64,000 nt of DNA, from assembly GCF_902459465.1 (NCBI RefSeq), contig NW_022985708.1, positions 62,001 through 126,000 on the forward strand, given 5' to 3'. Below, in pieces: positions 19,871 to 32,254 of the stretch. A model generated the notes under the pieces. It saw nothing but the letters and a program-made list of their open reading frames with translations, was not told the origin of the DNA and did not search any database. Each line of letters begins with the position of its first letter. Positions within the stretch are counted from its first letter, which is position 1. The stretch comes from Asterias rubens (taxonomy: Eukaryota; Echinodermata; Asteroidea; Forcipulatida; Asteriidae). Position numbers and translations under genes: made by a program.

Positions 19871-19990
19871 GTCTATAGCCATACTACGCTGAAAACACCG
19901 GTTCTCGTCTGATCACAGAAGTTAAGCAGCGTCAGGCCCAGTCAGTACTTGGATGGGAGACCTCCTGGGAATACTGGGTGCCGTAGACTT
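19871..19990 (+). rRNA. 5S rRNA, unit 2
   Basis: 120 nt, starting 198 bases after unit 1. GTCTATAGCC replaces GTCTACAGCC at the start. The control region (AAGTTAAGCAGCGTCAGGCC) matches the cluster consensus. Confidence 0.9.
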
Positions 19991-20071
19991 TCCTGATTTT
20001 TTTCCCCTCAAAGATACCACTTTTGTAATTTTAGACTTGACAGTGAAACCACTGCATTAAGTTTAGTTAGT

Positions 20072-20191
20072 GTCTACAGCCATACTACGCTGAAAACACC
20101 GGTTCTCGTCTGATCACCAAAGTTATGCAGCGTCAGGCCCAGTCAGTACTTGGATTGGAGACCTCCTGGAAATACTTGGTGCCGTAGACTT
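20072..20191 (+). rRNA. 5S rRNA, unit 3 (diverged)
   Basis: 120 nt with changes in the control region (AAAGTTATGCAGC), GGATTGGAGACC and GGAAATACTTGG, which alter conserved stems. May be a poorly active or pseudogene unit. Confidence 0.8.
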
Positions 20192-20270
20192 TCCTGATTT
20201 TTTTCTTCAAAGACTCAACTTTTGTAAACCTAGACTTGACACTTAAGCCACTGCATAAAGTGTAGTTAGT

Positions 20271-20390
20271 GTCTACAGCCATACTACGCTGAAAACACCG
20301 GTTCTCGTCTGATCACCGAAGTTAAGAAGCGTCAGGCCCAGTCAGTACTTGGATGGGAGACGTCCTGGGAAAACTGGGTGCCGTAGATTT
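20271..20390 (+). rRNA. 5S rRNA, unit 4
   Basis: 120 nt. AAGTTAAGAAGCG in the control region, GACGTCCTGGGAAAACTGG, and GTAGATTT at the 3' end weaken the terminal stem. Followed by a T-rich run. Confidence 0.82.
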
Positions 20391-20461
20391 TCCTTTTTTT
20401 TTTCAGAGTAACAACTTTCGTAAATCTAGACTTGCCACTTACAGCAGTGCATAAAGTTAAT

Positions 20462-20581
20462 GTCTACAGCCATACTACGCTGAAAACACCGGTTTTCATC
20501 TGATCACCGAAGTTAAGTAGCGTCAGGCCCAGTCAGTACTTGGATGGGAGACCTCCCGGGAATACTGGGTGTCGTAGACTT
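20462..20581 (+). rRNA. 5S rRNA, unit 5
   Basis: 120 nt. Has GGTTTTCATCTGATC and AAGTTAAGTAGCG but otherwise a good consensus, ending GTGTCGTAGACTT. The spacer before it is shorter (191-bp step). Confidence 0.87.
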
Positions 20582-20658
20582 TCCTTTTTTTCCCTCAAAG
20601 ATACCACTTTTGTAATTTTAGACTTGACAGTTAAACCACTGCATTAAGTTTAGTTAGT

Positions 20659-20778
20659 GTCTACAGCCATACTACGCTGAAAACACCGGTTCTCGTCTGA
20701 TCACAGAATTTAAGCAGCATCAGGCCCAGTCAGTACTTGGATGGGAGACCTCCTGGAAATACTGGGTGCCATAGACTT
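20659..20778 (+). rRNA. 5S rRNA, unit 6
   Basis: 120 nt with GAATTTAAGCAGCATCAGG in the control region and GTGCCATAGACTT at the end. Confidence 0.82.
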
Positions 20779-20855
20779 TCCTTTTTTCCCCTCAAAGATA
20801 CCACTTTTGTAAATTTAGACTTGACACTTAAGTCACTGCATTAAGTTTAGTTAGT

Positions 20856-20974
20856 GTCTACAGCCATACTACGCAGAAAAACCGGTTCTCGTCTGATCAT
20901 CGAAGTTAAGCAGCGTCAGGCCCAGTCAGTACTTGGATTGGAGACCTCCTGGAAATACTTGGTGCCGTAGACTT
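20856..20974 (+). rRNA. 5S rRNA, unit 7 (one-base deletion)
   Basis: 119 nt. ACGCAGAAAAACCGG replaces ACGCTGAAAACACCGG, and the GGATTGGAGACC and GGAAATACTTGG changes of unit 3 recur, suggesting unit duplication between them. Confidence 0.78.
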
Positions 20975-21053
20975 TCCTGATTTTTTTCTTCAAAGACTCA
21001 ACTTTTGTAAACCTAGACTTGACACTTAAGCCACTGCATGAAGTGTAGTTAGT

Positions 21054-21152
21054 GTCTACAGCCATACTACGCTGAAAACACCGGTTCTCGTCTGATCACC
21101 GAAGTTAAGAAGCGTCAGGCCCAGTCAGTACTTGGATGGGAGACCTCCTGGG
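21054..21152 (+). pseudogene. 5S rRNA, unit 8, truncated
   Basis: The first 99 nt match the cluster, then the sequence leaves 5S after GAGACCTCCTGGG at 21152. The last 21 nt and the terminator are absent, so the cluster ends in a broken unit. Confidence 0.85.
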
Positions 21153-22609
21153 TCATCCCCCCTCCGAGGACTTATCCTGGGCGACCAATCACCGGAAGCC
21201 CTCTTTGATTCAACCAATTTCACCGGAAGTTTTAGTAGAAAAGCGCCCTCTCTTGACTCTTGGATTTCTTTCCCCAAATACACTTGTACAAGTCTAATTT
21301 TGACCAGTTTCTGTATTCATAGAGCAACCCAACACAAAAATAACCCAAAAATAACACATTATTGTGCTTTCAGTGAAAGTGAAAAAAAGAAGAGAATAAT
21401 GAAGGATAAACGTTTTAAAACTAATTTATGTGCTTTCCTGATCACTTTTTGATTGAAATTACTCCATTTTCAACAACTCTTATTGCTTGTAACTTCTTTA
21501 GGCTTGATATTTTTTATACCAACAATGAATTTGGCTAATCGTTTAGTTAGTGACACAGAAATCATGCTAAAACAAATAGAAAAATTTTAATCACCTTGAA
21601 AGAAATTATCATAATAAAACAAAGGACAAACAACACAAAGTATAGATTTTAATAATAAACACCATTTTTATTAAAATACTCTGTATTTTAATTGCTTCTA
21701 CCTGTTATATGCATTCTTTCTTTAAAACAGATCAAAAGCATGAAAAACCCAAAACTGTTTACCTACAAATACCGAGTTCCTTGGATGACACATTAGGTTT
21801 TCACTTTCATGTACCTCTCCCCCTTTCCCCACCCAAGCTAAACCCAAACCCCACGTGCAGTACATATAAATGCCTATACACCGCATTACCATGCATTGAT
21901 CTCTTAGCATAGTCAGTACAGTTTACCCCCCCCCACACTACTCCCACGAAAATAAATCTACCTGCAGTACATACATATATACACCACATAACCTAGTTAC
22001 TGATCTCCAAGCATGTAACTATTTAAGGAAGTATTAAAGCGACAGTCATTCTTGTATAAAAGTACCGGTATACAAGTTCCATCATCATTCAGCTATAATG
22101 GTAGCTGAAAACCAAACTCTTTTTGATGAGACTATTTGCCAGAATCAATCAAAATGCAAATAATTCCATGCATTTACGATGATAATGTTGAAAACTCTTT
22201 TCATACTTCAAAAATATCCCAAAGGAGGATAAAACAAAAATAAGAGTAGAAAATGTTCCTAATATTGTTTTCACCTACAAAAACCTACAAATTCCTCCCT
22301 AAGATTGGGCATTAGGTTTTCACGTTCAGTACCTATCCCCCCACCCCAACCCAGCCACTGCCTCCATAATACTGTATCGTACACAGCACAACCTGGCAAT
22401 GAACTCTCTTGTAATGCAAGTAGTGCTTTACTAAGTGGGGACTTACTTGACAGGTGTTCAGGGTCTGACAGCAGGCTGTGCAACAACAAAAACAATTGGC
22501 TGAATGAGATATGCACAGATTCAAGATAAAAAATTAAGGAATACTTGAAAAGTAGAACCTATTCACGAATTTCGGTTCTCTTCCTCCTTTCAAGCTCTTC
22601 GTCTACCTC
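21153..22609. other. Non-coding spacer
   Basis: AT-rich DNA without a recognisable gene. Two diverged copies of a C-rich stretch (CATTAGGTTTTCAC, then CCCCACCC) occur near 21790 and 22310, and GCAGTACATA-containing stretches near 21858 and 21964 look like a local duplication. Confidence 0.5.
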
Positions 22610-25600
22610 TCATTTAAAATGTTCAAAGTTGTTGTAAACTTTCTGAAATCCTGGTGTAGTTGATTTGCTTGTTGTTGGACAGAAAGTGAAAATTTTCTGA
22701 TTGCTGCCAACAGTCTTGGTCTTTGATGGTGTGTACCTTTTACGAAGCCCACCACATTTTGGTACATGACATGCAGCACATGGTTTGGTGGATTGGTTAG
22801 GGATGGAACGAGTCTGTTTTGGTGGTGGAGGAGGTGGAGGTTGACATATGAAAGGCACACTACTTGATGCAGGTTGTAGGGAGACAGATTGTGCCATTGG
22901 CTGTGAAGGCACGACTAAGAGAATTGGTACACCACTTGAAGATGCAGTTGATTTTGGACAAATGCGACGTGGACATTTGGGCTCTGTGGAAGCTGTTGAC
23001 TGGGGTGGAACTTCATTCAGATCAGGCGTTGCAGGAGCATCATGCCGCCTCTTCTCTCCAACTCGCCTACCAGACTCGTGGGGTACGTCTTTATATTGCA
23101 CTTCAGTGTAAGCTGGTGATGGAAGGGACTGAGGGAGTTTGGATGCGGCTGGCATCGGCTTAGATGATACAACTTTACGGTGAGATGTCACTTTTGGTAT
23201 CGTAGTTGCAAGACAGTTTGATTTCTTCTCTTGCCTTGCAATAAAGGCTGTGATGGATTTTGCATTTATGTTCGGGAGTGGGATTGCAATCTCCGACAAG
23301 ACTGGATCATCTTTTACTCGATCCACAATCCTTTTGTAACTCGCTTTTATAACTCCTGCAATTTTAGTTGGCGAAGACAATACTCCAACCTTTGGTCTAT
23401 TCTTCAGCATTTTGATGAGAGTATAAAGTAGCCTCGATTCTTCTGTTATCATTGCTGCCTGAGGGTATCGCATCCAGCCGAATTTTGTTTTTGTGCAGCA
23501 CTCATTTCTTTGCTTTCCGACCCTGAACATCTCCCAAACAAAGTATAACCTCACTTAGACTCATACTTTTTTACAAAATTCTTGGCACACCTGTCATGCT
23601 CAGACAAGTTATTAGCTGCTGCTGCTATGTTTTTCCTTAGATTGACTGGGACCAGATGATTGTCATCATTACCGCACAGTTCAAGGAGGAGCAGTGCCAG
23701 TTTTTCTACATCATCATATCCTGGAAGATGGAGATGACTAGGTGTCATGAGTACATCTTCCAGGACCGGACTGACCTCTTCTGTCATCTGCTCCTCCTTC
23801 ACAACGGCATGTTTTGTACTTATAACATTCATGGGGCCCACTTGAATGGGGTTGACTTAAATGGGTTCATCAATTCCTTCGTCCTCGGATTCGCACTCAA
23901 TGTATTCTTCTTGCTCTTCTTCTTGCTCTTCTTCAGCTGAATACAAAAGGAGAACGAACATGTTAACAGCAAGCAGTTAGCTTTTCATTTGTTTCAACAA
24001 AAAACACATGAATATAACTTGGATATAGTTTTAAGAGACTTCAGAACTGTGGACTTTCTATAGGTGAAATACAAGTCTATTTGTCAAAAAACTTATTTTG
24101 TTCTTTTCTGCCAACAATTGCTTCTAGAGTTATATAGTCCACAGACAGTGCAAAATAATAATTATGAAAGTGAAAGAGTTCAGCTGTCAAATCACAAGTT
24201 TTGCAATATTATTATGAGGTTTTATATTTAACTTTAAGTTTTCTAACCATGTATCTCAAGGCTAAGAAAACATAGGTACCACCCTATTTGTCTTAGGACA
24301 TGGGAAAGAACATGTGTATGCTTGAAAGTGTTTCTCACCTGCTTGAATATAATAGCCCTTTGGAGTAAAGTCAGTGGACTGTGAATAGCTGTACTCAACT
24401 CCCAAAAGCTCTTGCTCTGAAGGATCTGGGTCATCTTGGTCCATTGTGGAAGAAAAATTGGGCTGAAATAAATTCTTTTCTTTCCCAAACAGGATTTCGG
24501 CATGGTTGTTGAGCCTCTGTACCTGTCTGGGATCGAAGCATGAGGTTCCTGTCATCCCTCCAGCAATCTTCCGCTTGTTCATTTTACCATTCCATTGAAC
24601 GGCGAAGGAGATGAGATAAACCTGGTAAGAGGGACAGAAAATGACTCGCCACATTATAGAGTACATGTTTTTAAATGAAATTTTAACATACCTGTCAAAA
24701 TGCACTTTATAATGAATGTATTTTAAATGCATACATTCTAATTTGATTGACAGAACAAAGGAGTGACAGAATGAAAGAGGAGTCAAACCTGTGCGCATCA
24801 CTCAACATAGACCTGAATCTGTCCTCCATCAGGGTCAACACAACTTAATTCAGAGGTGAACTGTTTTATCAAAATGGACTAATGCTCATTATTTCTGACC
24901 ATGGAGTGAAACCAGTGAACATGTTCTTTTAAGACCATGGTCAGACCTGTCCTACTAAATTGGTAGTTTTTTTTTATTAAATGTCCATCTGTTCTGCTTG
25001 TTCTGAGTGATTGATTGCATACACTCTATACTCAAGTGTGAGGCACAACAGGAATTCTTAAACTTGTCACAAAATGCACCATACATGTGTATGTACAAAA
25101 GAGGTGCTACTTTGTAATTCTGACTGAACATATGATACCAGAACAATATAAATGTAGACGCTAACCTGGAAAGGAATTATTCCACATCGCTTCGAAGGGA
25201 TGGCATTTAGTAAGTGGGAATGGAGCCCTTCCAAGGCGTTGCTGCCTCTTCTACATCTGTATTTGTTCAGTTTTACCCCATTGATAGTAACAATCTTGGT
25301 CGTAACGTACAGCTGGACATTTGGTGGATCCTGAAAATAATGACCAAAATGTTGATAATTCCGAAACTTTTATCAAAAGTTCTGCATATAATGTTTTTAC
25401 ATTCTAAAGTCAAATCTTCTGGCACTAAAACTATAGCTATAACTATAGGGAAAACGATAGCGCTTCTGTGTCCCATATCTAACGTGGCCGAAGGCAGAGT
25501 TGGATATGGGATGCAGAAGCGCGTGTGTGATAATGTCTTTATCTTCAAGCAAACTTGGCGCGCAGTTAGAACACACCAGACGCAGGGTGTGATATGGGCC

Positions 25601-28600
25601 ACGAAATATAGGTTTATATCACACTCTTGATAGCTATGGATCAACCAATCAGAATCAAGGATTCAAGCCTAGTTTAAAATAATTTAAATCATCAGTTTTA
25701 AATTTGTCATTCTGTTTAACACTTAGAGCATGTACATTGGGGTCTTCTATAAATTATGTCAGACCTTCTCTTTTTGTACAAATTGGGAACAGTCAAGACT
25801 TAACGATCACTGCATAATTTGGTTCTAAAATGAAGTATAGTAGGGCTTAAACAGATATGGTGTCACACATTTAAAAGTTTAACACTTACTCCCAAAGCAA
25901 TACAGCCTGCAGATTGAAAAAAAAATAGTTTAGCTTCATCACTTGTATCGGGACTGTAATATTCTGATACCAGTACAGGAGCATAGATGCTTGTTGTTAC
26001 AAGTTAGTTGGACACAGGGGTACAGTGTACCGATACTGGATTGTAACAAAATCACCTTTTGCGCTGTCAGTGTTGTACAGATCAACTATTAGCAGGCTAT
26101 TGCTGTGTAACGTAATAACGCACTGTTTATTCTTAACTGCATACAACTCAGATGTTTACTAGCAGTTTCCCAATGCTTATCGACAGCTTCGTGTGATTTG
26201 AATAAAGGGATGCCATCGATGTCTAGCCCAGCTCGACCCTAAAACTCTTCCAAGATGTACTCAATAGCAAGTGCACTCTCCTGCAGAAACAAACAAGAAA
26301 TCTGTTTAAATGAACTAATTTTAATAAATCATGATTCCTTAGTTTTTCACATACTTAATTCCTGAGTGAGCAAGAAGACAAAACAACAGTGAAAAGTTAC
26401 TGATGGGTATGTTTTACACTTAACAACATCTGAACATCAACAATGCAAAGATCATTTTTAGTTCTTGAAAAGAAAATAGGCACAAAATAAATCAGTTTAC
26501 CTGGACACCACATGTCGCTCGCCGCACGTAAGATGATGCCTGATATGGCTTGACGAAAGACAGCATTTCGTCATCCCGGTACTGCGAGAAGTCCCTGTCC
26601 CCTTTTCGGATGGCTTGGATCAGTTGGTTCATGTCATGCTTGTTATATGCCAGTACTGCACCAGCTAGAGCACTAATAAAAACTCCATACTTGGCATGTG
26701 ACTGCTTGATCACTACAGCTTCCCATCGGTGGAGCCAGTGCCAAATGTCAAGTCTGATGACCATACCATCATCACTCCAGTCCTGGAAGAGGGACTGAAG
26801 TCATGAGGCCCCACCATCCCTGAAACAAATGCAATCAGAATTGAACAGAAATTGTCAACCATTTCCACTTTATTCCATATAAATGTTATGGTGAAAATAA
26901 GCATACCTCATAGGTTAGTTTGCCAAAGTGTATGATCGTTTGAACAGAACACAATCTTACTACTTAGCGATTTAAGATCACGGAAGAGGCCATTGTTGAT
27001 GAAAGTATTTTTACAGTTCAAAACAGTTTGAAAGCCGTTCGGTGAACAAACATATGAACCATGATGGTCAAGGGGTTCTTTGTAAATCAATTATTGATTG
27101 GGGTTGTAGGTTCGAGGGTCAGCATGCTGTTTCCCCATGAAGAGAGATGACTCTGCTAATTTCCTGGTAATAATAATGGCTGTGGAATGGGACTATGGTG
27201 AAAAGCTGATATGGCGGCAAATTACCAAAGCACAAAAAACTTGACCTACCTACAACAGTTGTTGTCAGCGTAGAGCACTTTTGGCGCTGCAGCATTGGCA
27301 CGTTTAAAGCGTCTGATGAGTCCCTGAGCAAACCTCCTGTAGCAATTCTCCGACTCGGAGGTGACCACAACAGTTGTCAGAAACTGGCCACTCGTTCAGC
27401 ACACTGGTAACATAATGCATGGTGCCTTTTCCATCTCCATAAACTTTCTTAAGAACCTGTATATAGCATACATGAAACGCAAAATTACAGCTGTGGTAAA
27501 AAAAATCTGTCCAAGACCGATTTCTTCATGTTCATCTTCAATAAGGGAATAAATGTGTGGTGACAAGCTCTTAAAGGGTAGTTGAGAACGAGTCACTGCT
27601 CTTTTTACTTGTCTGTTTTCCAACGTTCTTGAGGTCTGTTAATGCTGGTGTGCATTTTTAGAAGGCAATTTTTGGATAGCATTTGTGTGCATAGTAATGC
27701 ATCCTCAAATCCATGCTATCCGAAAACAACCGGTTATAAACAGCTCTGGCTGTGCCTTTATCAACCCTAACACCCCCGCTTGACATGCTCTCCAGAAATA
27801 GGGATAGCAAAACTGTCTGGGGTATTTCTGAGTTGCAATTTAAAATCAAATTTTCAATTACTCTTACAGAAATATTAAAAGCTCCTTTTTCTTCAACACG
27901 ACAAAAAAGTACATTTTGTTTTAATTTTCACTTTCTGGCTCAAGATTTTTTTCTAGATTTAATTTTTTACTGTGCCATAGTAGTACTTTGGTAACGAAAC
28001 TGAAAAAGGTCAGAATAATAAAAAAAAATAAAAAAAATAGAAATTTACCTGTTTTGTACCATCCATGCACAGTGTCTCTCCAGTCACACTCGTGATAATT
28101 GATCGGTAGACAGACATCTTTTCCATCTCAACGATGAGTTGAGCTCTACGGAGGACACGGGGGACGCGGGGTGTAGTGTTGGTCAGTGAAGGAGAGTATA
28201 CCACGCTGTGATTTAGGTGCTTTGCTGGCAGTATGTGCCTCCATCAGTAGTGTCTGGTACAAGTCTCGCCTCTCTGCATACCATTCGTCATGGCCTTGCT
28301 GGATCATCCGGTGCACCTTGGTCATAGACACAGAATTGAGCCTGTCACTCAGGAATGTCACCACATTCTTGTCTATAGCCCGCTTTCCGCAGATGATGGC
28401 TGGGAACATGCTCCTAACTGCTGGAGAAAGTTGCATGAGGATGCTTGGGCTGAAGGCATGCCATCGATATTGGAGTTGCTGATCATCTTCACTCTTGGCC
28501 TGCTGTCTAAGTCTCATGCAGGGATTGCGTTTAAGTCTTTCCGTCAAGAGGGTGTAGTCGTTCCTCATGCCGCATACTTGTCGAGCAGTGTTTCCATAGC

Positions 28601-29542
28601 CGCTTTTGGTCAGGTAGCTTCCTGGTGGAGCAGGACACTTTGGATTGGGGCACTTCATCTTGATCTCCATCACTCCAACTGGTCTCCAGAAGAGGACAGG
28701 AGTGGTGAAGAAAGACAGCATAGATGGCAAGGACCCTTTTCACTGAAGTTGGAAGAGGTGGGGGATTAAATTCCATCTTCTTCTTGAAGATTTGCCGAGT
28801 CCCAAATTCTCCTTTGGCAGTAGTGTACATCTTTGCACTTTCAAAGATGCCATATGGCCCATCAGTCTTTAGCCATCGGACGTTTGAGGGAGGGATGCCC
28901 TGAACTTGCGCTGGAGGCTCGTCCCAGAATTTCTGCCACCCTTCCTGCAAGGTAGAATCATCCACAGAGGACAAAGATCTGTCTGCTGATGACGTCGAAG
29001 GTCTGTCTTCTGATGGCAATGTTGCTGTTGATGAAGGCAGAAGCTTTCCAACAGATGTTATTTGAGTGGACACACCAACCCCCGAGTCTATGAGTACATC
29101 CTCTGAAAAGTCAGAGTAAATACCAATTTTAGTTTTAAACAAATAAGAAAAACAAATGATGCTACATTCTTTCAAATGTACCATATTTTCACCATAAATG
29201 AGCTATTTATATAAAGATGCAATAAGGATCTACAGCAAAGGAGTAGGTCACTGTCCATTTGCTCGAGCCGTCACCCCCTACCTATAACCCAGAATGAGTC
29301 GAAGATTAAACGCCTTGTAAAATTTGAATGTTCTGCCTACACTCAACATTTGTTGTATATTTTACAGACACGATCTGGATACTTTGGTACCAGTATACAG
29401 AAAATATAAAAGATATAATAGGATCATGACCTGCCCCTTTAAATTTGTAAAGATCAGAGCAAAGGGAAGAAACCATATAGAAAGAGCAAAATGAAAAGTG
29501 ATTGGAACAATCACACAACATCAAGATTAGTTAGTAATGCAG

Positions 29543-29896
29543 TAGCCTTGATCAAGGCGCTCTAGCCAGCAGCGACCTGCATATCCGAGTACCCACTGAA
29601 TTCGGCCAGCGCACATGCCCCCAGCCCCATACAAAGCGTGCATATAATACGTGTGCAGCGTATGTACATGTACATCACATGGTACACCTATCGTACATGA
29701 GTACTTTCTGTTTGAGCCACGTGTACGAGGTTGAAAGTAGAAAGACAAGACCGTACTCACGACTTCGCTATACTGTTCTCGCTGTACAATGTACTGTACA
29801 TACAATATATATGTGGTTTGTATATGCACAGCGTGCAGACTGCCGAACCACCGGACTGGGGCACATACTACGCCAACAGCCTTGAGTCAAGGCTAT
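29543..29896. repeat. MITE-like element inserted upstream of exon 3 of the broken gene
   Basis: The ends TAGCCTTGATCAAGGC and GCCTTGAGTCAAGGCTA are imperfect inverted repeats. The flanking TAATGCAG (29535-29542 and 29897-29904) is an 8-bp direct repeat, with one extra T on the right side, as expected for hAT-like insertions. Confidence 0.55.
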
Positions 29897-29904
29897 TAAT
29901 GCAG

Positions 29905-30100
29905 TAGAATAGATAATCACTTTTATTTACAGAAACAGAAATAAAGTAGTTACAGCTACCACATCTACAGAAAGAAACACACTGAAGCTATCACAGCTAA
30001 ACAGAGTTATGCCAGGTACAGAAACAGCTATGCCAGCTACAGAAACACAGCAAACAGAGCTACAATATCAAGAATACTAGGCAAATTAGAGTTACCTCAA
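29905..30100. repeat. Degenerate short repeats (CAGCTACAGAAACA-like)
   Basis: Irregular copies of CTACAGAAA, CAGCTA and ACAGAAACA occur within an intron of the broken gene. No coding content. Confidence 0.45.
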
Positions 30101-31529
30101 CACCACACAAAAACAAAAAGTTCTCACCAATGCTGCGCAATGCACTTCAACTTCGAAATGAAAACTGAAAGAAAATTTTACCAACATTGAAGATGGAAAC
30201 ATCAGAAACTGTCAATACTGATAGGCATTCATCATCAAGCAGGGTATTGTTCATTTTTGTTTTTATCAAAAACAGTTTACCTCAATCTTTTTTAAAAGAT
30301 TACAGACAAAAAATCAACTGTAGCTTACCTGCCATTGCCAGTAGTTCAGCGTCTTTTATATAGTCATCATCAAAGTCCCCTGCTGCGGTAGGTGCATTAA
30401 CTTTTTTCTCCTCCCGCTTCTGCAAATGAAAAAAGAAGCATCTTTCTAACTTCCTGTTCAATTGAAATTGCAAGTCAAACTGTAATGATTAGCAATGGGA
30501 TCCATCTCAGTCAAGCATGTTCGTGTATGTTCTATATAACTCGTCTGACTCGTCGCTGATTCTCTTCATGGCTTATACTTAAAGTAAAACCATCTCGTAT
30601 TTTATTACACCATTAAGCCCGGTTCATACTTCCTGCAAATGCGAATGGGAAGCGAAATTGACGTCACAAACCTCCTTTCGCAAGTGATTTGCACAGAATT
30701 GAACTGCTGGGAGTTATTTGTTGCAAATTTGTGACGTCAACATTCGTATCGCAATCGCAGGAAGTATGAACCGGGCTTAAGTCTTGTATTTTGGTTCTTT
30801 AGTTCAGTATGCTATCATCCCATGAGTTTGGGAGAACTTTATGCAATGGTCATGCCCCACATTATGATTACAGCTGGGTTAAACTAAACTAATCTATTTG
30901 ATACAAATACATGAAGCTACATGTGAACCCAGTGAAACCACTCCCAAAATAATGGTGAGATACTGTTCATTGTATTTAAAACTTACCTTCAGTTTGTTGT
31001 CAAGATGGCACTTCACAGAGGGAAATTCATTGACAAATTCTAGCAGTCTCTCTTTCTGCCAGAGCATGCTGGAGCACTTCTCACCATGAATGCTGAAGGC
31101 ATCCAATAGCCACACCACCAAGCCAACATCGTTCTCAAGGAGCCACTTGAAACTTTGGCCGGAATACTTTCCAAATTGGATGACTAAACTGGATCTCCAC
31201 AAGGAGCCACTAATGCCCCTTGCGTCTGATTCAGCTTTCTCTGGATGCCACTCATTGTCAACTGGGGTCTTATAGGAGCGACCAGCTACATGTGTCGCTT
31301 CTTGGGAGCATTTCAGTCTTGCTTCTCCACTCTTGAAACTGGGTATTGCTGGATAAAAATGCTGCTTTGAGTGACGATTTAAGTTTTGTTTTAGTGTAAA
31401 CTTCTTGCTGCAACCTGGGCATTGAAGAAGTTTTTCCTCATGTGTTTTGAAGTGTTTAGTCAAGTTTGATTTTACATAAAACTCTCGATGACACTTGTTG
31501 CATTCGTATGGCCTCTGCTTTGCCTCCAT

Positions 31530-32254
31530 CCTGACCTGTTATTGTTAATAACAACAAGACATAAAATTAAAAGTTTGTCTATTTAATTTAACTGAAATTT
31601 TCGCTAAAGTAAAACATGTGGTTTGAACAGTACAACAATTTTCTTAATGGTACATTTTTAATATGAGTCATGACTTTCGATGAATGTTGTACACGAAGGG
31701 GGTGGGGATAGTAAAAACCGAGTCTGGACTCGAGTGTCAGGGGTCAATTTCACCGCCATGGTGTCACCATCTACCTCCCATAGAATGGATGGTGTCACTG
31801 TAACTCACGGCCCCATTCCACACTCGACCCACCCCCACTGGCACTAGACATTAGAGAGTAGACTCTGGGTTTTTTATTAGTCCCAATACTATCAGATGAA
31901 TTGCATTGCATCCATCTAAGAATTATTCACATCCTCTGTTTTAATAATTAAGAAAGTAATATGAGAGGTGTGTTGCAGCAAGAGCAAATGGCAGGATGGA
32001 TCTGCGGAAACTTTTTCCCATTAAAATTCCATATATATACTTCGTACGTACACTTCAAGAAATGTATGCCTTTAACCGGCCAAGAAGTAATCGGATCTTG
32101 CATAAAATTTACGTTTTCTTACTTACTCAGTAGTCTCAGCAAACACCATGAACAGAAGCGATGGCTGTCGGATCCATGTGTCATCTGTCAGCTCGACATG
32201 TTTTTGTCGTGCTGTTATTTATGGAAAACAGGAGTCACGGTTAAGCTCTCTTAG
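31530..32254. other. Spacer between two minus-strand mobile genes
   Basis: No gene recognised. A diverged foldback with TGGTGTCACCATC and GATGGTGTCACTG lies at about 31760-31800. Confidence 0.4.

Larger units (their letters stand above)
22610..31529 (-). pseudogene. Broken nine-exon transposon-type gene (C2H2, Cys-rich and transposase-like regions)
   Basis: Exons on the minus strand: 31529-30987, 30419-30329, 29102-28049, 27456-27250, 26819-26501, 26280-26139, 25330-25166, 24621-24339 and 23936-22610. Most have clean GT-AG borders and matching phases. Exon 1 has two C2H2 fingers (CNKCHREFYVKSNLTKHFKTH and a CPGCSKKF finger) and FGKYSGQSFKWLLENDVG. Exon 3 has CPNPKCPAPPG. Exon 4 carries VYGDGKGTMHYVTSVLNEW and then, in another frame, a segment ending LYADNNCC. 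Exon 9 has PPPPPPP and CAACHVPKCGG. This order matches large animal proteins I know as DUF6729-type, thought to be transposase-derived. Frame changes lie near 28730, 28165, 27350 and 23490, with stops near 26803, 26239 and 23552. It is therefore a pseudogene. Confidence 0.65.

Noticed and set aside
25435-25640. Gene in the 123- and 138-codon opposing frames
   Set aside because: This is an intronic repeat with a short hairpin (GCGCTTCTG and CAGAAGCGC around a shared TATGGG); the frames have no domain.
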